Shown: piece by piece, positions 59,707 to 64,000 of the stretch
How the letters are laid out: each line of letters opens with the position of its first letter
Numbering within the stretch: the first letter of the stretch is position 1
Assembly (NCBI RefSeq): GCF_036182465.1
Contig: NZ_CP108081.1
Coordinates: forward strand, 2,108,001 to 2,172,000
Direction: 5' to 3'
DNA from: Streptomyces sp. NBC_00258
GTDB taxonomy: Bacteria; Actinomycetota; Actinomycetes; Streptomycetales; Streptomycetaceae
Length of the DNA stretch: 64,000 bases
Position numbers and translations under genes: made by a program
Notes under the pieces: generated by a model
Seen by the model: only the letters and a program-made list of their open reading frames with translations
Told to the model about the DNA's origin: nothing
Databases searched by the model: none

Positions 59707-60561
59707 ATGACGTCCGAACGTCACCCCCGCCGCCGTGTCCTCGGCGGCATGCTCGCGGCCGGCACCGGCGCGCTCGGCCTCGGCGGCGCGCTGCCCTCCG
59801 CGTCGGCAGCCGGAGGCAGACCCGCGGCCGGCGGTGCCAAGCCGACCGTCGTCCTGGTCCACGGCGTGTTCGCCGACGCGTCCGGCTGGTACAAGACCAT
59901 GGCCGGACTGCAGGACGCCGGTTTCCCGGTCATCGCCGCCGCGAACCCGCTGCGCACCCTGGCCGGCGACTCCGCGTACGTCTCCAGCATCGTCGACACG
60001 ATCCCCGGCCCGGTCATCCTGGTCGGACACTCCTACGGCGGCGAGGTCATCACCAACGCCGGGCGCGGCCACACGAACGTCAAGGCGCTGGTGTACGTCG
60101 CCGCGTTCGCCCCCGACGAGGGCGAGAGCGCGCTGCAGCTGGCCGAGCAGTTCCCGGGCAGTCAGCTGCCAGGCGCCCTGGTGACCCGCCCGTTCCCGCT
60201 GCCCGCGGACGCGCCCGCCGGCGATCCCGGCCTCGACGGCTACATCGACCCGGCGAAGTTCCGCGAGGTCTTCGCCGGCGATCTGCCGCGCTCCGAGACA
60301 CGGCTGATGGCGGCCGCCCAACGCCCGGGCAGCGTCGGCGGTCTGGCGGGCAGGAGCGGCGCACCGGCATGGAAGTCGCTGCCGTCCTGGTATGTGATCC
60401 CGACCGCCGACAAGGTCATCCCGCCCGCCGTGCAGCGCTTCATGGCACAGCGGGCGGGGAGCAGGGTCGTCGAGGTCAAGGGCGCCTCGCACGTCGTGAT
60501 GATGTCCCGTCCCGCCGTCGTCGTCCGCCAGATCCTGGCCGCCCACCTCGCCACCCGCTGA
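59707..60561 (+). CDS. Tat-exported alpha/beta hydrolase
   Basis: 284 aa from an ATG with AAGGAG 7 bp upstream. The Tat signal is RHPRRRVLGGMLAAGTGALG with cleavage near the ASA motif. The fold is the short esterase type: VVLVHGVFADASGWYKTM, elbow VGHSYGGEVI, AFAPDEGESALQL and histidine VKGASHVVMMSRP. It resembles salicylate-esterase-like plant and bacterial hydrolases. Second of three hydrolases in a row, on the same strand as the next by 20 bp. Confidence 0.9.
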   Translation: MTSERHPRRRVLGGMLAAGTGALGLGGALPSASAAGGRPAAGGAKPTVVLVHGVFADASGWYKTMAGLQDAGFPVIAAANPLRTLAGDSAYVSSIVDTIPGPVILVGHSYGGEVITNAGRGHTNVKALVYVAAFAPDEGESALQLAEQFPGSQLPGALVTRPFPLPADAPAGDPGLDGYIDPAKFREVFAGDLPRSETRLMAAAQRPGSVGGLAGRSGAPAWKSLPSWYVIPTADKVIPPAVQRFMAQRAGSRVVEVKGASHVVMMSRPAVVVRQILAAHLATR

Positions 60562-60580
60562 CCGACCGGAAGGAAAGCCC

Positions 60581-61378
60581 ATGAGCAAGCCGGACACCAT
60601 CGTCCTGATCCACGGCTTCTGGGTCACGCCCCGCAGCTGGGAACACTGGATCGACCGCTACGAGAAGCAGGGCTACCGAGTGATCGCGCCCGCCTACCCC
60701 GGGTTCGAGGTGGAGGTCGAGTCCCTCAACGCCGACCCGACGCCGATCGAGGCGATCACCGCGCCCCGGATCGTCGAGAGCCTCGCCGACGTGATCCGCG
60801 CACTCGACAGGCCGCCCGTCCTGATCGGCCACTCCGCGGGCGGGGCCTTCACCCAGGTCCTGCTGGACCACGGCTTCGGGGCGGCGGGCGTGGCCATCAA
60901 CTCCGCGCCCACCGAGGGAGTGCGGGTGACCCCGCCGAGCCAGGTGAAGTCCACGTTCCCCGTGCTCAAGAACCCCGCCAACCATCACAAGGCGGTCGGC
61001 CTCACCTTCGAGCAGTGGCACTACGCGTTCACCAACACGTTCCCCGAGGAGGAGTCCCGGGCACTGTACGAGCGGTACGCGATCCCCGCCTCGGGCCGCA
61101 TCCTGTGGAACAGCGTGCTGGCCAACCTCCAGCCCGGCCACCAGGACATCTGGGTCAACTACCACAACGACGACCGGGCCCCGCTGCTGTTCCTCTCCGG
61201 CGAGGAGGACCATCTGATGCCGCCGAAGGTGCAGCAGTCCAACGCCAAGCACTACAAGTCGAAGACCGTCACCGAGGTCAGGGTGTATCCGGGACAGCCG
61301 CACCTCATGCCGGCCTCGCCCGGCTGGGAGGAGATCGCCGACCACGCGCTGTCCTGGGCCGTGGAACACGCCAGGTAG
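60581..61378 (+). CDS. Alpha/beta hydrolase
   Basis: 265 aa from an ATG with AAGGAAAG upstream, 19 bp after the previous gene. TIVLIHGFWVTPRSWEHW, VIAPAYPGFE, nucleophile LIGHSAGGAFTQVLL, acid SGEEDHLMPP and histidine YPGQPHLMPA. No signal, so cytosolic, unlike its neighbour. The ANHHKAVGLTFEQWHYAFTN segment is the cap. Substrate unknown. Confidence 0.9.
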   Translation: MSKPDTIVLIHGFWVTPRSWEHWIDRYEKQGYRVIAPAYPGFEVEVESLNADPTPIEAITAPRIVESLADVIRALDRPPVLIGHSAGGAFTQVLLDHGFGAAGVAINSAPTEGVRVTPPSQVKSTFPVLKNPANHHKAVGLTFEQWHYAFTNTFPEEESRALYERYAIPASGRILWNSVLANLQPGHQDIWVNYHNDDRAPLLFLSGEEDHLMPPKVQQSNAKHYKSKTVTEVRVYPGQPHLMPASPGWEEIADHALSWAVEHAR

Positions 61379-61435
61379 GGCACGCAATGCGCCCGGGGCG
61401 ACCGCACGGGCCGCCCCGGGCCGCCGTAAGAGACG

Positions 61436-61480
61436 GACAGAAACCGACAGAAACCGACAGAGACCGGATCGGATCGGATC
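61436..61480. repeat. Two adjacent short tandem repeats
   Basis: GACAGAAACC repeats at 61436-61445 and 61446-61455, then GACAGAGACC at 61456-61465, followed by three GGATC units at 61466-61480. They lie in the leader of the metallo-beta-lactamase-fold gene. Confidence 0.75.
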
Positions 61481-61495
61481 GGAAGGGATCACCGC

Positions 61496-61522
61496 ATGCC
61501 CTCGGAGGGGGTCACCGCATGA
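61496..61522 (+). CDS. Possible 8-aa leader peptide overlapping the next gene
   Basis: ATG at 61496 with GGAAGGGAT upstream encodes MPSEGVTA and stops at the TGA that overlaps the next ATG (ATGA at 61519-61522). The sequence around it (ATCACCGCATG / GTCACCGCATG) is a local duplication of the start region. It may be a chance product of that duplication or a real translational coupler. Confidence 0.3.
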   Translation: MPSEGVTA

Positions 61523-62310
61523 CCGAGGTCCGTGTCACGCACATCGGCGGTCCGACCACGCTGATCGAGATCGACGGCTGGAGGCTGCTGACCGACCCGA
61601 CGTTCGATCCGCCGGGCGGCCGCTACGCGTTCGGCTGGGGCACCTCCTCCCGCAAGCTGGCGGGCCCCGCCCTCGCCGTCGCGGACCTGCCGCCGATCGA
61701 CGCCGTCCTGCTGACCCACGACCACCACGGCGACAACCTGGACACGGCGGGACGTGCCCTGCTGCCGGGCGTCGGCACCGTACTCACCACGCCGTCCGGG
61801 GCGGGAAGGCTCGGTGGCAACGCGCGTGGTCTCGCGGCCTGGACGAGCACGCGGCTGGAGGCACCCGGACGCCCGGCGATCGACGTCACGGCGACTCCGG
61901 CCCGACATGGCCCGCCGCTGTCCCGGCCGGTCACCGGTGACGTCATCGGCTTCGCGCTCCGCTGGGAGGGCCAGCGGCACGGCGTGCTGTGGGTCTCCGG
62001 CGACACCGTCCTGTACGAGGGCGTACGGGAGGTGGCCCGCCGTCTGGACGTGGGCACCGCCCTGTTGCATCTGGGCAGTGTCCGTTTCCCGCTGACGGGC
62101 CCTGTGCGCTACACGATGAACGCGGCGCAGGCCGTCAGCCTGTGCGGTGAGCTCCGGGCGCACACGGTCCTGCCCGTGCACTACGAGGGCTGGGGCCACT
62201 TCCGGGAGGGCCGGACCGCCATCGAGGCGGAACTCGCCGGTGCTCCGGCCGACATCCGTAACCGCTTCCGCTGGCTGCCCACCGGAAAGGCCTTGGACGT
62301 CACGGTGTGA
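61519..62310 (+). CDS. Metallo-beta-lactamase-fold hydrolase (UlaG-like)
   Basis: 263 aa from the ATG at 61519, with GGAGGGGG 5 bp upstream. Motif LLTDPTFDPPGG, zinc ligands in LLTHDHHGDNLD, histidine ARHGPP, Asp in VSGDTVLYEGV and the final PVHYEGWGHF. This is the UlaG/N-acyl-ethanolamine PLD branch, which acts on lactones or phosphodiesters. It sits behind three hydrolases on the same strand but with a 140-bp leader, so it may be transcribed separately. Confidence 0.9.
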   Translation: MTEVRVTHIGGPTTLIEIDGWRLLTDPTFDPPGGRYAFGWGTSSRKLAGPALAVADLPPIDAVLLTHDHHGDNLDTAGRALLPGVGTVLTTPSGAGRLGGNARGLAAWTSTRLEAPGRPAIDVTATPARHGPPLSRPVTGDVIGFALRWEGQRHGVLWVSGDTVLYEGVREVARRLDVGTALLHLGSVRFPLTGPVRYTMNAAQAVSLCGELRAHTVLPVHYEGWGHFREGRTAIEAELAGAPADIRNRFRWLPTGKALDVTV

Positions 62311-62405
62311 CGCCCGGACCGGGAGGGTTCCTTCGGCCCGGCGGTCCACGGCGCATCCGTCCCCGCTCCCGTCCGCCGGGAAGCGCGGACGGTTTACTGG
62401 GGGGC

Positions 62406-63671
62406 ATGACGCACCCCAGTCACAGCCCCGGCCGAGCCCCCGGCCACGCCACTGGCGCTGCCGCCGCCACCGCTTCCGCTTCCGCTTCCGCTTCCGCTTC
62501 CGCTTCCGCTTCCGCCGAGGACCGTGCCCCCGTCATCGTCAGCTCCCCCGGCTCCTTCGCCCGGAGCGTGCTCGACGAGCGGCACCCGGCCCTCATCGAG
62601 CGCGTACGGCGGGCCACCCCGTATCCGCCCGAGCAGCAGCGCGCGCTGGACTCCCTCCTGGAGGAGATCACCAAGGGGGTCATCGAGCGGCTCGACGACA
62701 GCGAGCCCGGCGCCGAGCGGTGGGCGGACGAGCCCTACTACGGGCAGCGCTGGCCGGAGGTACCGTTCCTGTGGGCGGAGAGCCTCTTCTACCGCAAACT
62801 CCTGGCCGCCCTGGGCCACTTCACGCCGGGACCGTGGCAGGGCATCGACCCCTTCGCCCCGTTCAAGAACGCCGAACTCACGAGCTCCAAGGTCGACGAG
62901 GAGCTGGTCGCGCTCGACCGCCTGCCCGGACTCCCGGCGGAGGAGCAGGACCGCACGCTCCTGCTCTCCTCCCTCTGGGGCAACCGGGCCGATCTCGGCT
63001 TCCAACTGTCCGCGGGCGCCGAGGGGTTGGGCGAGCGCGTGACGGGTCTCGTCGTCGACGACTCCCCCGCCCTCCTGGAGACCCTCGAAGCCGGCGAACC
63101 CGGAAAGGTCTGTCTGGTCGCCGACAACGCCGGCCCCGAGCTGCTTCCCGACCTCGTCCTCGCCGACCATCTCCTGACCACGCGGCGGGCGGCCACCGTC
63201 GTCCTGCACCTCAAGCCGTACCCGTACTACGTCTCCGACGCGACCACCACCGACACCTTGGCCTGTCTCGACCGTATGACCGGGGCATCCGGACACGCGA
63301 CGGAGGTCGGCGAGCGGCTGCGACAGGCTGTCAGCAGCGGTCGGCTGATCCTGCGCACCCACCCGTTCTCCTGCGCGCCGCATCCCTACGAGCGGATGCC
63401 TTCCGATCTCCGGGAGGACTTCGCGTCCGCCACGCTCACCGTGATGAAGGGCGACCTCAACTACCGCCGCCTGGTGGGCGACCGCCACTGGCCGGCCACG
63501 ACACCGTTCGCCGAGGCCACCGCGTACTTCCCAGGTCCCGTGGCGGCGCTGCGGACGCTCAAGTCGGACGTCGTGACCGGACTCCCACCCCAAGTGCTGG
63601 CGGAGCTGGACGCCGGTGAAGAAGTGTGGCGCACGAGCGGGACGCACGCCCTGGTCCAGTTCGGCGCGTGA
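62406..63671 (+). CDS. DUF89 / ARMT1-type damage-control phosphatase
   Basis: 421 aa from the ATG at 62406 (GGGGG upstream). Residues 15-38 are an Ala-Ser run from an in-frame hexanucleotide repeat. The DUF89 fold follows: VIERLDDSEPG, ELTSSKVDEELVALDRL, SSLWGNRADLGFQLS, metal-binding LVADNAGPELLPDLVLAD, and LTVMKGDLNYRRLVGDRHWP. Members are metal-dependent phosphatases that remove damaged sugar-phosphate metabolites. A DNAGPE in place of the usual DNxGE keeps the key Asp and Asn. The Ala-Ser tail is probably dispensable. Confidence 0.88.
   Translation: MTHPSHSPGRAPGHATGAAAATASASASASASASASAEDRAPVIVSSPGSFARSVLDERHPALIERVRRATPYPPEQQRALDSLLEEITKGVIERLDDSEPGAERWADEPYYGQRWPEVPFLWAESLFYRKLLAALGHFTPGPWQGIDPFAPFKNAELTSSKVDEELVALDRLPGLPAEEQDRTLLLSSLWGNRADLGFQLSAGAEGLGERVTGLVVDDSPALLETLEAGEPGKVCLVADNAGPELLPDLVLADHLLTTRRAATVVLHLKPYPYYVSDATTTDTLACLDRMTGASGHATEVGERLRQAVSSGRLILRTHPFSCAPHPYERMPSDLREDFASATLTVMKGDLNYRRLVGDRHWPATTPFAEATAYFPGPVAALRTLKSDVVTGLPPQVLAELDAGEEVWRTSGTHALVQFGA
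62471..62512 (+). repeat. Hexanucleotide microsatellite (CGCTTC)7 inside a gene
   Basis: Seven perfect CGCTTC units inside the DUF89 gene, encoding alternating Ala and Ser near the N-terminus. Unit changes would keep the frame. Confidence 0.95.
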
Positions 63672-63756
63672 GCGTTCCGGTTGTGAGGGCTGAGCTGTTT
63701 GTCCCCTCATGGGGTGGTGGGTGCCGCTAGCGTGCGATGGTCACCGTTCGCGTGAA

Positions 63757-63773
63757 TGTGCATGACATGCACA
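63757..63773. promoter_or_regulatory. Perfect 8-1-8 inverted repeat before the last gene
   Basis: TGTGCATG (63757-63764), A, CATGCACA (63766-63773), ending 15 bp before the ATG at 63789 and just ahead of GGGGGAAG. A likely operator or a leader hairpin near the ribosome site. Confidence 0.55.
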
Positions 63774-63788
63774 GGGGGGAAGTCAGCT

Positions 63789-64000
63789 ATGGGGAACAAG
63801 CGTGTGCTGAGACATCCGGCACGGCTGATCATCGCGTTGCTCGCCGGGTTCGCTCTGGTCCTGACCGGCACGGGCGCCGCCCACGCCACGACCACCGTGG
63901 AGATCCCGGCACCGACCGAGGGCGGCATCTCGGCGACCGTGAAGTTCTACGGGACCGTGGTGCCTCAGCCCTACAACCCGGATCCGACCGCCTACTTCGG
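63789..64000 (+). CDS. Secreted protein (3' partial)
   Basis: The first 70 residues only; the gene runs off the right edge. ATG at 63789 with GGGGGAAG 6 bp upstream. A signal peptide RLIIALLAGFALVLTG with a likely AHA cleavage site is followed by TTTVEIPAPTEGG, then a beta-like stretch ISATVKFYGTVV. No domain is identifiable yet. Confidence 0.8.
   Translation, partial: MGNKRVLRHPARLIIALLAGFALVLTGTGAAHATTTVEIPAPTEGGISATVKFYGTVVPQPYNPDPTAYF

Noticed and set aside
1..64000. CRISPR arrays, tRNA or rRNA genes, insertion sequences, riboswitches
   Set aside because: I looked for direct repeats with spacers, tRNA-like cloverleafs ending in CCA, transposase motifs and known riboswitch cores, and saw none I could support by reading alone.

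Overview
The window looks like chromosome from a Streptomyces or close relative. It is strongly G+C rich with heavy third-position G/C, many GTG and some TTG starts sit behind GGAGG-type ribosome sites, and genes often overlap as ATGA or GTGA. It holds families typical of streptomycetes: giant LuxR (LAL) regulators, DUF397 and DUF5753 proteins, DUF574 methyltransferases, PaaX, DUF6624 and a class F sortase. I saw no rRNA, tRNA, insertion sequence, phage gene or CRISPR array. About 57 protein genes are annotated, with one partial gene at each end.

Layout. 1-3.4 kb: a coupled set of response-regulator/thioredoxin-reductase fusion (5' end missing), cNMP-binding sensor kinase and UBP-type zinc finger, then a P-loop remnant. 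3.9-6.9 kb: LAL regulator. 7.0-10.4 kb (minus): nitrate/sulfonate/taurine-type ABC importer, divergent from a PaaX regulator. 11.9-18.9 kb: small regulatory genes (DUF6624, anti-sigma-type ATPase, SDR, two divergent helix-turn-helix regulators around a perfect inverted repeat, DUF397, DUF574 methyltransferase). 18.9-23.0 kb (minus): FAD oxidase and a second LAL regulator. 23.3-28.4 kb: Tat-exported alpha-L-rhamnosidase with its own promoter and LacI-type operator, a hydrolase and an aldo/keto reductase.

30.3-41.8 kb is the standout: one compact plus-strand operon of ten genes behind a promoter whose -35 and spacer are covered by a near-consensus Zur (zinc repressor) box. In order: ATP-grasp ligase, DUF364 heavy-metal-chelation protein, cysteine-synthase-like PLP enzyme, dipeptide-epimerase-like enolase, MFS exporter, methyltransferase, lipoprotein binding protein, two permeases and a double ATPase of a peptide/nickel ABC importer. 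I read it as a zinc-repressed system that makes, exports and re-imports a small non-NRPS metallophore (a zincophore). The product is unknown to me.

42-49 kb: a decayed LuxR-type response-regulator fragment, a second DUF574 methyltransferase, a DUF4142 protein, small enzymes, a secreted anchored protein overlapping a class F sortase, and an aldo/keto reductase. 49.3-53.1 kb: an ABC-2 exporter divergent from a two-component system around a palindrome. 53-62.3 kb: an epoxide hydrolase, a membrane-anchored S1 protease carrying a TTA (bldA) codon, a third LAL regulator, three alpha/beta hydrolases and a metallo-beta-lactamase-fold protein. 62.4-64 kb: a DUF89-type phosphatase with an (Ala-Ser) hexanucleotide repeat, and the start of a secreted protein cut by the window edge.
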